A stretch of DNA of 64,000 bases from positions 1 through 64,000 of the forward strand of contig NZ_RBLJ01000003.1 of NCBI RefSeq assembly GCF_003634575.1, written 5' to 3'. The notes beneath the pieces were generated by a model, which made no database searches, was not told the DNA's origin, and worked only from the letters and a program-made list of their open reading frames with translations. Position 1 is the first letter of the stretch. Each line of letters opens with the position of its first letter. Below, in pieces: positions 1 to 9,199 of this stretch. Position numbers and translations under genes: made by a program. The DNA comes from Photorhabdus asymbiotica (GTDB lineage: Bacteria; Pseudomonadota; Gammaproteobacteria; Enterobacterales; Enterobacteriaceae).

Positions 1-251
1 AGACCTAAAGAGTTTATCGTTATAGCAATATCTGATCCTTATACCATATTACTAAACACTATTACTGGTGAGGTTTTTGTTATGACCAGTGAATCTATCA
101 ATGGATGCACTTTGAACAAGTTTCAGCTATTTTGAATTATTTATCAGAGGCGGTGCTGGAACTATTTTCTTAGGTAAAGAAACATTCACAGAGAATTATC
201 AAATATGTTGGGCCTCTCAGACAAATGAGTTGGGAAGAAATAGCAAATTAA
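1..251 (+). pseudogene. SUKH-type immunity gene fragment (unit 1)
   Basis: This is the 3' part of a gene matching the immunity gene at 7496-8038, cut by the window start. Against that copy it carries many one-to-few-base insertions and deletions within 250 bp, so no frame survives. The indels look like low-quality contig-end sequence rather than biological decay, because the downstream part of the same repeat is identical to its copy. It marks unit 1 as carrying the same toxin/immunity cargo as unit 2. Confidence 0.75.
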
Positions 252-259
252 ATGATGTT

Positions 260-294
260 AAGGTCGGAAAGATCCGGCGTGATCTTCCGGCCTT
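260..294. terminator. Bidirectional hairpin terminator (unit 1)
   Basis: An inverted repeat built around GGAAAGATC and GATCTTCC with flanking AAGG/CCTT lies between convergent genes: the immunity gene (rightward) and the 65-aa gene (leftward). It has one extra base relative to the unit 2 copy at 8047-8080. Confidence 0.6.
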
Positions 295-302
295 CTTATT
301 GA

Positions 303-503
303 TCTATCTTGGCGCATACCCTCGGTAAGCCAGAGCAGATCGAAGCTTAGAGATCGCATCCTTAATCTGATACGCTTCCTCGTCATTCACCGCGCAAGCC
401 CGTATCTCCGCCCAGTTCAGCCGCTTAACCAGTTGGGCCAAAGGCCAGCGCTTCAATGTGGGTTAACTGAATGTCCTGTAAATGTTTCAATCACCATTTT
501 CAT
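303..503 (-). pseudogene. 65-aa element protein, frameshifted copy (unit 1)
   Basis: Counterpart of the intact leftward gene at 8089-8286. It is three bases longer because of single-base insertions (for example an extra A in the CCAAAGG stretch), which break the frame. It belongs to the indel-rich first 1.7 kb of the window. Confidence 0.65.
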
Positions 504-516
504 TTTATCCCCTCCC

Positions 517-844
517 TTAGCCCGCGTTGTACTCAGCCAGCATCTCACGCATCCGCAGCTTAAATCTCATTAAGCTGGTTCTGTTGCCGCTGGTATTGCT
601 GATTGCTGTTGTTGGGTGGCTTCGCTGTCCTGGTATTCAGTACCAGACAGCCATCCATCAACCTTCACCGTAATCTGGCCGCCGGTATTAAACCCCGCCT
701 GTTAAGCCACTGGCCCTTAAGATGTATTGCCGGGGTGACATTGTTGACCTTATTCCCGTTCGCACATACCCCACCGTGTAATAACGTTTCTGTTTTCACG
801 GCTTTATTTATCGCCGCTTCTGCCTTAGAATGCGCCTTAGCCAT
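517..844 (-). pseudogene. SymE-like protein, frameshifted copy (unit 1)
   Basis: Counterpart of the intact SymE-like gene at 8300-8623, with four net extra bases and no continuous frame. Identity is otherwise essentially complete, which suggests sequencing or assembly error in this end of the window. Confidence 0.65.
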
Positions 845-917
845 AGTAACTACCCTTTTAGTTGCTTGTGGTAAGCGGCAGGGGTGAGGTGCGAACTCAC
901 TGTCTGCCGCGCTATTC

Positions 918-1323
918 TCAACGCTTAGTACCGTTAAATCCCATTGCCTGTTTCAACCATCGCTTTCTTGACAAAGCTGTCAAGTACCACGATCAACGCT
1001 TGTTGATCGGTATCTGGCAACAGGTCCGCTTTTTGCCACAAGGAATGTAATGTGTGGTTGCGGGATCTTCACTTCATCCGATATAGCCTTGCGGCCAACC
1101 AATTTCATCTATCGTGACCTGGAGTAACATCAGCGATCTTAATAACCGTTTCCAGATGGGGCGCACTCGCGCCTTTCTCCCAACGATTATAAGCGCGTGG
1201 ATCAACTCCCAGCAGCTCAGCCAGCCGAACCTGACTTAAATTACGTGCCTCACGCAACAAACGAAGACGCTCTGCAAATGCTGACATATCCAACCCTGCA
1301 CACAATGAATCAATAGGGTTCAT
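918..1323 (-). pseudogene. XRE-family regulator, frameshifted copy (unit 1)
   Basis: Counterpart of the intact XRE regulator at 8696-9097. The N-terminal helix-turn-helix half still reads, but extra bases (for example in GGAGTAACATC near 1124, compared with GGAGTACATC) shift the frame before the C-terminal half. Confidence 0.65.
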
Positions 1324-1425
1324 TGTACCGTCTCCTTTTTTAGCTGCCTGTTGCAAATCCCACAATGTATAGATAATATAATCTACATATATGTCTATTG
1401 ACAAGGGTTTAAAAGGAACATTTTT

Positions 1426-4195
1426 ATGGCCCGCATTCCCGAAACCGAATTACAGCACCTGAAAGCCGCCGTCTCCTTAGTCGCCGTGGTGGAGCAACAG
1501 GGGCGACAGCTCTTTAAACGCGGCAAAGATTACGTGCTGCTGTGCCCGTTCCATCAGGAGAAAACCCCGTCAATGGTTATCTCACCGGCAAAAAATCTTT
1601 ATCACTGTTTTGGCTGTGATGCCGGCGGCTCCGTGCTGGACTGGGTAATGAAAACCAAAGGCTTAAGTCTGCGCCGGGCCGTGGAACAGTTGCGCGGGAT
1701 ACTGGGAGATAACCCCTCGGTGGTGCCCGCTGGTGCAACCGGATGAACCCGCCATGCTGGCCGATGATGACGCCGGACGGCAGGCGCTGCTCAGTCGGGT
1801 CGTCGGGTTCTACCATCATACGCTGTTGAATGCCCCCGAAGCCCTGGCTTATCTGGAAAAACGGCGGCTCAACCACCCGGAATTAGTCGCCCAGTTTAAA
1901 CTGGGCTTTGCCAACCGCACGTTAGCCTATCGCCTGCCCATCAAGGCGGTGCAGGCCGGCGCACAGATCCGCGCCCGTCTTCGGGCCGTGGGGCTGATGC
2001 GCGACAGCGGGCACGAGCACTTTACCGGTTCGCTGGTCATACCGGTTATCGACCCGAACGGCCAGATCCGTGAGATCTACGGGCGCAAAATCACCGACCG
2101 CTTACGCAGCGGAACGCCGCTGCATCTGTACCTTCCCGGCGCACATGACGGGATATGGAATGAGCCGGCGCTGATCAGTTCAGGGGCGGTTATCCTCTGT
2201 GAATCCTTGATCGACGCCCTGTCGTTCTGGGTAGCCGGTCACCGCCATGTCACCGCCGCCTATGGGGTGAACGGCTTCACCGATGAGATGCGGCAGGCGT
2301 TTCAGCGGTATGGTGTTAAGCAGGTCTTGATCGCCTACGACAATGATCCGGCAGGCAATGAAGCGGCGGTAAAACTGGCCGCCGAACTAACCGCCGTCGG
2401 TATCACCGTGTTCCGGGTGGTGTTCCCCGAGGGCATGGATGCCAACGGCTATCTGTGTCAGGTCGCCGAGCCGGAACGGGCCTTCGGGTTGTTGCTCGAC
2501 AGTGCCGTGCCGATGCAGGAAGCGGCAGAGGTACAGGCCACCACCGCAACAGAGCGGGCCGCACTGGCTGAACATCAGCCGGTTCCGGTGCCGGAAACGG
2601 TCAGCACCTTAGCCGCCGGTATAGCCGCGTTGCCGTCAATGCCGAATGTGGTCTGGGAAACCGGCGCTAATGGTGAGATATCCCTCACCCTCGGCACACA
2701 ACAGTGGGGTATCCGGGGCCTGTCACAGGTGAAAACCGGGGCGGCGGTGATGAAAGTGAATGTCCAGGTCGTTGATACCGACAGCGGCGTGATGTTCGCG
2801 GACAGCGTGGACATGATGAGCGCCCGCAGCCGGGGCGGGTATGCGCGACTGGCCGCCACCGAACTCGGGCTGGCCGAAGGCGACCTGCGCCGGGCGCTGG
2901 GGCAGGTGTTGCTGGTACTGGAACAGTGTCAACAGGCCGGTGTCAGTGAACAAACCGAAACCCCACCGGTTCCCGAACTGAGCGAGGACCAGCGTGCAGC
3001 GGCGCTGGCGCTGCTGCAAGACCCGAAACTGAGCGAGCGTATCACCGCTGACTTAGCCGCCTGTGGTGTGGTAGGGGAAAGCACCAACCTGCTGGCCGGT
3101 TACTTAGCTGCCGTCAGTCGCAAGCTGGACCGTCCGCTGGCCGTGCTGATACAGAGCAGTAGCGCCGCCGGGAAAAGTTCACTGATGGATGCGGTACTCA
3201 ATCTGATACCGGAAGAAGAACGATTGCAATACAGCGCCATGACCGGCCAGAGCCTGTTCTATCTGGGCGAAACCAATCTCCAGCATAAAATCTTAGCCAT
3301 TGCCGAAGAGGAAGGGGTGCGGCAGGCCGCCTATGCGCTTAAGCTGTTACAAAGCGACGGCGAACTGACCATTGCCAGTACCGGTAAAGATGACGCCAGC
3401 GGCAATCTGGTGACTAAACAGTACACGGTAAAAGGCCCGGTGATGCTGATGCTCACCACCACGGCAATAGATGTCGATGAAGAGCTGTTAAACCGCTGTC
3501 TGGTGCTGACGGTGAACGAATCGCGGGAACAGACCGAAGCTATCCACGCGTTGCAGCGCCATAAGCAGACCCTCGAAGGCTTACTGGCGGAGAATGAAAA
3601 GACGTATATCACCGAACTGCATCAAAACGCCCAGCGGCTGTTACGCCCGCTGAATGTCGTTAACCCTTATGCTTCACAGTTAACGTTCATGAGCGATAAA
3701 ACCCGCACCCGACGCGACCACATGAAATATCTCACCCTGATACAAAGTATCGCCCTGCTGCATCAGCACCAGCGGGAGGTGAAAACCGCGGAACACCGGG
3801 GCAAACGGCTTGAATATATCGAGGTGACCAAAGACGATATTAGCTTAGCCAACCGACTGGCCCACGAGATATTAGGCCGCACGCTGGATGAGATGCCGCC
3901 CCAGACAAGGAAACTGTTGCTGCTGATACAGCAAATGGTGAAAGAGACGGCGGCAACGCAGCAACGCCCGGTGAATGCTGTCCGTTTTACCCGCCGGGAT
4001 ATCCGCAGTTACACCCAATGGAGCGATAACCAGTTAAAAGTCCATTGTCAGCGACTGGCCGACATGGAATACCTGTTAGTCCACGGCGGCAGCCGGGGCC
4101 ATCTGTTGCAGTATGAACTGCTGTGGAACGGCGACAGCGCAGAAGAAGCCCACCTGTGCGGCCTGATTGACCTGACAGCGCCGGAAAAACCCTGA
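1426..4195 (+). pseudogene. CHC2/TOPRIM primase-ATPase, split by one extra base (unit 1)
   Basis: The first 100 codons carry the CHC2 zinc finger. One extra C near 1728 (GTGCCCGCTGG against GTGCCGCTGG in unit 2) then shifts the frame, and the rest reads on from 1733 with TOPRIM and ATPase domains exactly as in the copy at 9200-11968. Downstream of this base the two units appear identical. The lesion may be a real frameshift, but it sits at the edge of a stretch full of similar indels, so an assembly or sequencing error is more likely. Confidence 0.75.
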
Positions 4196-4205
4196 ATATG
4201 ACTCA

Positions 4206-4550
4206 CGCAAGTTGGACTGACTGAACCGCAAGTTGCCCCTAAGTTGGGGTCAAGTTGGGTCCAAGTTGGAGGTCGTAAAACCGGCTTCAGGCCGCAGCAA
4301 TACTGGATGTAACGGTTCGCAAGTTGGGGAAGGCTGAAAAACACTGTTCCGGCAATAATAAGAAAAAGTCGTCGTATCGTACTGCCAGCTCATCATCGAA
4401 CCCGAAAACCCGGAATACGACCGACGCAAGTTGGACTGACTGAACCGCAAGTTGCCCTCAAGCTGGGGTCAAGTTGGGTCCAAGTTGGAGGCCGGAAAAT
4501 GGACGCCAGACCGCAGCAATACTGGGTGGAGCGGTCCGCAAGTTGGGGCA
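4206..4550 (+). repeat. Iteron-like AAGTTG repeats (candidate origin, unit 1)
   Basis: Two imperfect copies of a roughly 125-bp block (4206-4330 and 4426-4550) each hold six AAGTTGG-type motifs, 12 in all, one as AAGCTGG. They fill the gap between primase and recombinase genes. Short, same-orientation, regularly arranged repeats beside a primase gene are typical of initiator-binding iterons. That role is inferred. Confidence 0.6.
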
Positions 4551-4655
4551 GACAGAAAAGGACTGTTCCGGCCACTTAAAAATCAAGCCATCGTACCGGA
4601 GTGACGTATCACACACCGATAACAATAACCGCTGTTCCCTACAGGAAATCCCATC

Positions 4656-6074
4656 ATGTCATCACCCGTTAAACATCAATCCACCCCCCGCCCGCTGACC
4701 CTGCGCCAGCATCTGGACGCGTATCTGGATACCCTGCTGTTGCAGGGGGCGAGTCAAAAGAGCCAGTCCGCCCGTCATGAACGGCTGTCACCGTTCGTCA
4801 ACTGGTGTGAGGAACAGGGCATCCTGTCAGCTTCACAGGTGACCGGGCCGTTACTGGAAAACTGGCAGCAATATCTGGCCCGGTACCGCAAAACCAACGG
4901 TCAGCCTTATACGCCGGACAGTCAGCGCCGACGCCTGCGCGCCTTACGCCTGTGGTTCGACTGGTTGCAGCAACAGCACGCTATCCCGACCAGCCCGGCG
5001 GCAACACTGGCCGCGCCAGACAGAAAAAAACGCCCCTCAGTGACGGAGACCCACGGTCAACCCGACGCCATACCGGCCCGCTTCGCCACCTTACGCCAGC
5101 ATCTGGCCGCCTGGCTGGAAGCCGTGCGGGGACAGGGCTTAAGCGAACGGACTCAGGAGTCCTATGAAGAGCGGCTGTTGCCGTTCATCAGCTGGTGCGA
5201 AGCGCGTGGCGTGATGACGGCGCCGCAGGTCAGCCTGCCGTTGCTGGAAAGTTACCAGCGCTGGCTGAGAAGCTCCCGTAAAGCGAACGGTCAACCCTAC
5301 AGCCCGGGCAGTCAGCGGGACCGCCTGAGTGTCTTACGTCAGTGGTTCCGCTGGCTGCTGCAACGTCACCATATCCTGTATAACCCGACGGATAACATGG
5401 TATTGCCAAGAGAAGAAAAACGGCTGCCGGCGCAGGTGATGAATGAAGACGAAACCCACACGGTATTAGCCGCAACGGATATCAACACCCCAACCGGGCT
5501 GAGAAATCGCGCTATCCTTGAAGTACTGTGGAGTACCGGTATCCGGCGGATGGAAGTGGCGAACCTGCTGTTAAGCGAGGTGGACTTCGGGCGCGGCGTA
5601 GTGCTGGTCAGACAGGGTAAAGGCGGTAAAGACCGGGTGGTGCCCATCGGCGAACAGGCGCTGCACTGGTTAAGTCGCTGGCTCAGCGTCCGGCCCGAGT
5701 TAACGCGGCGGGGGGACAGCGGTCACCTGTTTATCACTAAGAAAGGCCGGGGACTGGCCAGAGGCACGTTAACCCAGATAGCCGCCGACAGCATCCGTAA
5801 ACAGGCGCAACTGGCTAAACCGGGGGCCTGCCATCTGTTCCGCCACTCAATGGCAACCCAGATGCTGGAGAACGGCGCGGACACCCGGCACATCCAGGCG
5901 ATACTGGGGCATGAAAAGCTGGAAACCACCCAAATCTATACGCGGGTGGCAATCGGCCACTTAAAGGAAGTGCATGAGCAGACGCACCCGGCAGAACGGC
6001 AGTCAAAGCAGGCAACGCCGCCAGACGATAAGCAGGCAAATAGCGACCAGCCGGACAGCCCGAAGCCGGTCTGA
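4656..6074 (+). CDS. Tyrosine recombinase with duplicated core-binding domain (unit 1)
   Basis: A 472-aa tyrosine recombinase whose protein is identical to that at 12429-13847, where motifs are described. It has two tandem N-terminal SAM-like core-binding domains and one catalytic domain with the Arg-Lys-His-Arg-His-Tyr set. It is the last gene of the unit. About 0.9 kb of conserved noncoding DNA separates it from the Rhs junction that is the probable attachment site. Confidence 0.88.
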   Translation: MSSPVKHQSTPRPLTLRQHLDAYLDTLLLQGASQKSQSARHERLSPFVNWCEEQGILSASQVTGPLLENWQQYLARYRKTNGQPYTPDSQRRRLRALRLWFDWLQQQHAIPTSPAATLAAPDRKKRPSVTETHGQPDAIPARFATLRQHLAAWLEAVRGQGLSERTQESYEERLLPFISWCEARGVMTAPQVSLPLLESYQRWLRSSRKANGQPYSPGSQRDRLSVLRQWFRWLLQRHHILYNPTDNMVLPREEKRLPAQVMNEDETHTVLAATDINTPTGLRNRAILEVLWSTGIRRMEVANLLLSEVDFGRGVVLVRQGKGGKDRVVPIGEQALHWLSRWLSVRPELTRRGDSGHLFITKKGRGLARGTLTQIAADSIRKQAQLAKPGACHLFRHSMATQMLENGADTRHIQAILGHEKLETTQIYTRVAIGHLKEVHEQTHPAERQSKQATPPDDKQANSDQPDSPKPV

Positions 6075-6978
6075 AACCTCAGTGCGGCTGGACAGTCCGA
6101 AGGTTAGCCGGTTCCCTGTAAGCGAGTGGGGTGCAGTGAAAGGCAGACTGTGCGCGTCCCTGCGCACAGACTGCCTCCCTACCTTCGGCGTGCCCGGCAG
6201 TAAATGCCGGCCGCCCGGCGCTGAACCCCGGCGTTCTCTGTGACAGTCGTTGCCGGTCAGCCGCCATTCAACATAATGTGGCATTAAGCGCAATGGGCCT
6301 GAACGGCCCGCCACGCTTAACAAAACATTATGTCGGCGCCGCCCACCCAAGGGCGCTGCGCGGTCACCTAACCTCCGGTGCGCGGCTGGCCGCCGGGTTC
6401 AGCCTCTCAGCCCCAGCGGCGCACCGGGTTCGCTCGCTCACCCGCTGCTGTCACTATCAGTGCTAAAATCCACCGCCGCAGTCGCCGCCGTCCGTGGCGG
6501 CTCCGGCGCCCAAACCTGCCTTAAATCGTTGCCGGTCAGCCCGTTAAGGTCAACGGCCCTGAAGGCAGGCCAGCAAGCTGGCGCGGTTTATGGCCCCCGC
6601 CCAACCCCGCTGCACTGGCTGCGTCCGGCTCGCAGTCGCAGGCTCCTCGCTCGTTCCCGTCCTCGCCATCTCCGCCCCGTCCGCCCCCGCAGGCAGGGGC
6701 TCCCCGCTTAACGGCTTCACCTGCGGGCCTCGCCGGCCCGCCCCCGGCCAACCCGCGTCAGCGGCGCAGGCAAGCTGCCCCGCCGTCGCGAGTTCCCGAT
6801 AAAACCCGGTTCCGGCAGGAAAAGGGGGCTGAAACCCGGCGCTGACGTCGGGGAAAAAGTGAGCTACAATCGGCAAAGTGCCCGTCGGGGCGAGTTGGCA
6901 TGCTCTTTAACAGGGTGGGAAAAGGTGGCCAGAAAAAAGGCTGCTAAATCAGGGGGAAAAGTCGGCTAAACCGTATGA
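6075..6978. other. Conserved GC-rich noncoding region (unit 1)
   Basis: No convincing gene is seen. The region is conserved in all three units, although they differ elsewhere, and contains many inverted repeats including a 77-bp palindrome. A leftward TTG-start frame at 6550-6876 is conserved in all three units and might be a small Ash/Icd-like gene, but high GC keeps several frames open. The region lies between recombinase and Rhs junction, so it is a candidate for attachment-site arms, a single-strand origin or a structured RNA. Confidence 0.5.
6262..6338. repeat. Large imperfect palindrome (unit 1)
   Basis: The outer arms CGCC/GGCG enclose ACATAATGT/ACATTATGT, then TTAAGCG/CGCTTAA, then GGGCC/GGCCC around a TGAAC loop. 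The fold would be a long hairpin with a few unpaired bases. It is unchanged in all three units. Confidence 0.6.
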
Positions 6979-7482
6979 TGGCGTCGGAATAGTGCCGAAG
7001 ACCCGCTCGGGCTGGAAGGGGGTCCGAATCCCTATTCGTATGTTCATAACCCGGCGAACTGGATTGATCCGCTTGGTCTTGCTAGTTGCCCTAGCACAAA
7101 AGAAATTTCAAGGGGTGATAATCCTTATCAAACAAGGGTAGATCCAAGAATCCCAAATAGACCTGATCCCAAGTATTCAATAGACACAAGTACTTTCACT
7201 AGTGGCAAAATGACTGCTAATGGTGGTATCAGAAACAATAAAGAATTTTGGCAACAATGGAGTAATTTGCAGCCAGATTCTTTGAGTAAAAGTAATATGT
7301 ACCGAATAAAAGAGTTAGGATTATCACCTAAAATAGATAATCAATGGATTAAAGCGTTTCCAGAACATGTGAATTACAAAGGTGAAACATTAATTCACCA
7401 TCATGTTGATTTTGGGCGTTACGCAATACCTGTCCCGAGTTCAACTCATGTTGGCAGCGGCGGTATATGGCATACAAAATAA
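6979..7482 (+). CDS. Orphan Rhs C-terminal tip, HNH-like nuclease toxin, no start codon (unit 2 cargo)
   Basis: The frame is open from just after a TGA at 6976 to the TAA at 7480 (167 codons) and has no start in the Rhs part. It begins with an Rhs core end (EDPLGLEGG, then [18 protein letters not shown]), the conserved junction after which Rhs tips vary. The variable tip follows and ends with HHHVDFGRYAIPVP and a late His in GGIWH, a His-rich pattern seen in HNH/EndoVII-type toxin nucleases. It is followed 13 bp later by a SUKH-type immunity gene. Without an upstream core it is probably silent unless recombined onto a full rhs gene. Exact toxin family not certain. Confidence 0.65.
   Translation, partial: WRRNSAEDPLGLEGGPNPYSYVHNPANWIDPLGLASCPSTKEISRGDNPYQTRVDPRIPNRPDPKYSIDTSTFTSGKMTANGGIRNNKEFWQQWSNLQPDSLSKSNMYRIKELGLSPKIDNQWIKAFPEHVNYKGETLIHHHVDFGRYAIPVPSSTHVGSGGIWHTK
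7000..7015 (+). other. Candidate attachment core at Rhs DPLGL codons (unit 1/2 junction)
   Basis: GACCCGCTCGGGCTGG encodes DPLGL. It recurs at 14773-14788, at the other end of unit 2, and matches the unit 3 flanking repeat as GACCC-NN-TCGGG-Y-T. The sequence just left of it (GTATG..G.GTCGG..TA.T.CC.AA) is shared with the right end of unit 3, so the element boundary seems to fall here. Confidence 0.5.
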
Positions 7483-7495
7483 AAAGGAGAATTTT

Positions 7496-8038
7496 ATGTT
7501 GCTAACGATCAAAGAAATAAGCGAACAATTAGATGAAAAATTCTCACCGTTAGGCGATGACTTTGATGATCTGAAATTATCGAAAAGATACAAACCGTTA
7601 TTAAACGTTGAAATTTCAGAAAAAAAACTGAATATCATATTCCCTAAAGAATTTCTATCATTCATGAAAGACTATGATTTAGATAATTTTTCATTAGGAA
7701 ACATATCATTTGGTAATAGTTCTGATTATCTCGAAATGATAGTAAATATTAATAGTGAGGGTACTTTTAATCATTGGTGGATTGGTGAAAATAGACCTAA
7801 AGAGTTTATCGTTATAGCAATATCTGATCCTTATACCATATTACTAAACACTATTACTGGTGAGGTTTTTGTTATGACCAGTGAATCATCAATGGATGAC
7901 TTTGAACAAGTTTCAGCTAATTTTGAATTATTTATCAGAGGTGCTGGAACTATTTTCTTAGGTAAAGAAACATTCACAGAAATTATCAAATATGTTGGCT
8001 CTCAGACAAATGAGTTTTGGGAAGAAATAGCAAATTAA
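7496..8038 (+). CDS. SUKH (SMI1/KNR4)-like immunity protein
   Basis: A 180-aa acidic, non-membrane protein. The start at 7496 is chosen because AGGAG lies 6 bp upstream. Longer frames begin inside the toxin tip. Length, the Trp-rich centre (FNHWWIGENRP) and the following TGEVFVM strand resemble SUKH-superfamily proteins, which protect against nuclease toxins in Rhs/CDI systems. It immediately follows the HNH-like tip, the usual toxin-immunity order. Low GC compared with the element genes downstream suggests a different origin for cargo and vehicle. It ends just before a hairpin terminator. Confidence 0.72.
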   Translation: MLLTIKEISEQLDEKFSPLGDDFDDLKLSKRYKPLLNVEISEKKLNIIFPKEFLSFMKDYDLDNFSLGNISFGNSSDYLEMIVNINSEGTFNHWWIGENRPKEFIVIAISDPYTILLNTITGEVFVMTSESSMDDFEQVSANFELFIRGAGTIFLGKETFTEIIKYVGSQTNEFWEEIAN

Positions 8039-8046
8039 ATGATGTT

Positions 8047-8080
8047 AAGGTCGGAAAGATCCGCGTGATCTTCCGGCCTT
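8047..8080. terminator. Bidirectional hairpin terminator (unit 2)
   Basis: The AAGGTCGGAAAGATC arm pairs with GATCTTCCGGCCTT around CGCGT, with one bulged A. It lies between the convergent immunity and 65-aa genes and would stop transcripts from both sides. Confidence 0.7.
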
Positions 8081-8088
8081 CTTATGAT

Positions 8089-8286
8089 CTATCTTGGCGC
8101 ATACCCTCGGTAAGCCAGAGCAGATCGAAGCTTAGAGATCGCATCCTTAATCTGATACGCTTCCTCGTCATTCACCGCGCAAGCCCGTATCTCCGCCCAG
8201 TTCAGCCGCTTAACCAGTTGGGCCAAGGCCAGCGCTTCAATGTGGGTTAACTGAATGTCCTGTAAATGTTCAATCACCATTTTCAT
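8089..8286 (-). CDS. Conserved 65-aa element protein of unknown function
   Basis: The start is set at 8286 by a strong GGAGGGG Shine-Dalgarno. Its homologue at 15597-15794 is nearly identical, and remnants occur at 303-503 and 22432-22566. The protein is mostly helical (IEHLQDIQLTHIEALALAQLV, then EEAYQIKDAI). No catalytic motif or membrane segment is seen. It is the last gene of a leftward XRE, SymE-like, 65-aa operon. A role with the SymE-like protein, for example as partner or antidote, is possible but only suggested by position. Confidence 0.65.
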   Translation of the reverse strand: MKMVIEHLQDIQLTHIEALALAQLVKRLNWAEIRACAVNDEEAYQIKDAISKLRSALAYRGYAPR

Positions 8287-8299
8287 TTTATCCCCTCCC

Positions 8300-8623
8300 T
8301 TAGCCCGCGTTGTACTCAGCCAGCATCTCACGCATCCGCAGCTTAATCTCATTAAGCTGGTTCTGTTGCCGCTGGTATTGCTGATGCTGTTGTTGGGTGG
8401 CTTCGCTGTCCGGTATCAGTACCAGACAGCCATCCATCACCTTCACCGTAATCTGGCCGCCGGTATTAAACCCCGCCTGTTTAAGCCACTGGCCCTTAAG
8501 ATGTATTGCCGGGGTGACATTGTTGACCTTATTCCCGTTCGGCACATACCCCACCGTGTAATAACGTTCTGTTTTCACGGCTTTATTTATCGCCGCTTCT
8601 GCCTTAGAATGCGCCTTAGCCAT
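8300..8623 (-). CDS. SymE-like protein (type I toxin family)
   Basis: A 107-aa protein. Residues from about 21 (RYYTVGYVPNG) through PAIHLKGQWLKQAGF, TGGQITVKVM and GCLVLIPD match the SymE signature of an AbrB-like fold ending in VKVMxGCLVLIP. E. coli SymE is SOS-induced, acts on nucleic acid and is controlled by the antisense RNA SymR. Here a Gln-rich, probably coiled-coil tail is added (about residues 75-107). No antisense RNA promoter can be called by eye. Its place between an XRE regulator and a small ORF suggests an element-stability or regulatory module. Confidence 0.72.
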   Translation of the reverse strand: MAKAHSKAEAAINKAVKTERYYTVGYVPNGNKVNNVTPAIHLKGQWLKQAGFNTGGQITVKVMDGCLVLIPDSEATQQQHQQYQRQQNQLNEIKLRMREMLAEYNAG

Positions 8624-8695
8624 AGTAACTACCCTTTTAGTTGCTTGTGGTAAGCGGCAGGGGTGAGGTGCGAACTCACTGTCTGCCGCGCTATC

Positions 8696-9097
8696 TCAAC
8701 GCTTAGTACCGTTAAATCCCATTGCCTGTTCAACCATCGCTTTCTTGACAAAGCTGTCAAGTACCACGATCAACGCTTGTTGATCGGTATCTGGCAACAG
8801 GTCCGCTTTTTGCCACAAGGAATGTAATGTGTGGTTGCGGATCTTCACTTCATCCGATATAGCCTTGCGGCCAACCAGTTCATCTATCGTGACCTGGAGT
8901 ACATCAGCGATCTTAATAACCGTTTCCAGATGGGGCGCACTCGCGCCTTTCTCCCAACGATTATAAGCGCGTGGATCAACTCCCAGCAGCTCAGCCAGCC
9001 GAACCTGACTTAAATTACGTGCCTCACGCAACAAACGAAGACGCTCTGCAAATGCTGACATATCCAACCCTGCACACAATGAATCAATAGGGTTCAT
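8696..9097 (-). CDS. XRE-family transcriptional regulator (units 1/2 type)
   Basis: The 133-aa start at 9097 is preferred over a longer frame because AGGAGA lies 8-9 bp upstream. A Cro/CI helix-turn-helix spans about residues 13-75 (LRLLREARNLSQVRLAELLGV, RAYNRWEKG), followed by a helical C-terminal part that may dimerise. It is divergent from the primase gene with palindromic operator-like DNA between them, so it probably represses itself and element replication/excision genes. Unit 3 carries an unrelated XRE protein in the same place. Confidence 0.82.
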   Translation of the reverse strand: MNPIDSLCAGLDMSAFAERLRLLREARNLSQVRLAELLGVDPRAYNRWEKGASAPHLETVIKIADVLQVTIDELVGRKAISDEVKIRNHTLHSLWQKADLLPDTDQQALIVVLDSFVKKAMVEQAMGFNGTKR

Positions 9098-9143
9098 TGT
9101 ACCGTCTCCTTTTTTAGCTGCCTGTTGCAAATCCCACAATGTA

Positions 9144-9159
9144 TAGATAATATAATCTA
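9144..9159. promoter_or_regulatory. Operator-like inverted repeat, unit 2 divergent promoter region
   Basis: TAGAT-AATATA-ATCTA lies between the divergent XRE and primase genes, next to ACATATATGT and a TTGACA sequence at 9172-9177. It is a likely regulator-binding site overlapping promoters. The unit 1 copy lies at about 1370. Confidence 0.4.
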
Positions 9160-9199
9160 CATATATGTCTATTGACAAGGGTTTAAAAGGAACATTTTT

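Noticed and set aside
4206..4550. Repeat array as CRISPR
   Set aside because: Repeats are only 7-8 bp with irregular short spacing, and no cas genes are near. They fit iterons better.
6262..6338. Palindrome as an integron attC site
   Set aside because: It has attC-like size and an ATTCAAC stretch, but no matching GTTRRRY core on the other side and no integron integrase. The units also end at Rhs sites instead.
6550..6876. Leftward TTG-start 108-aa frame in the GC-rich region, conserved in all three units, slightly like Ash/Icd-type small proteins
   Set aside because: Several frames are open on both strands here because of GC content, and the DNA itself is conserved, so frame conservation is not independent evidence. 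Similarity is too vague to call a gene.
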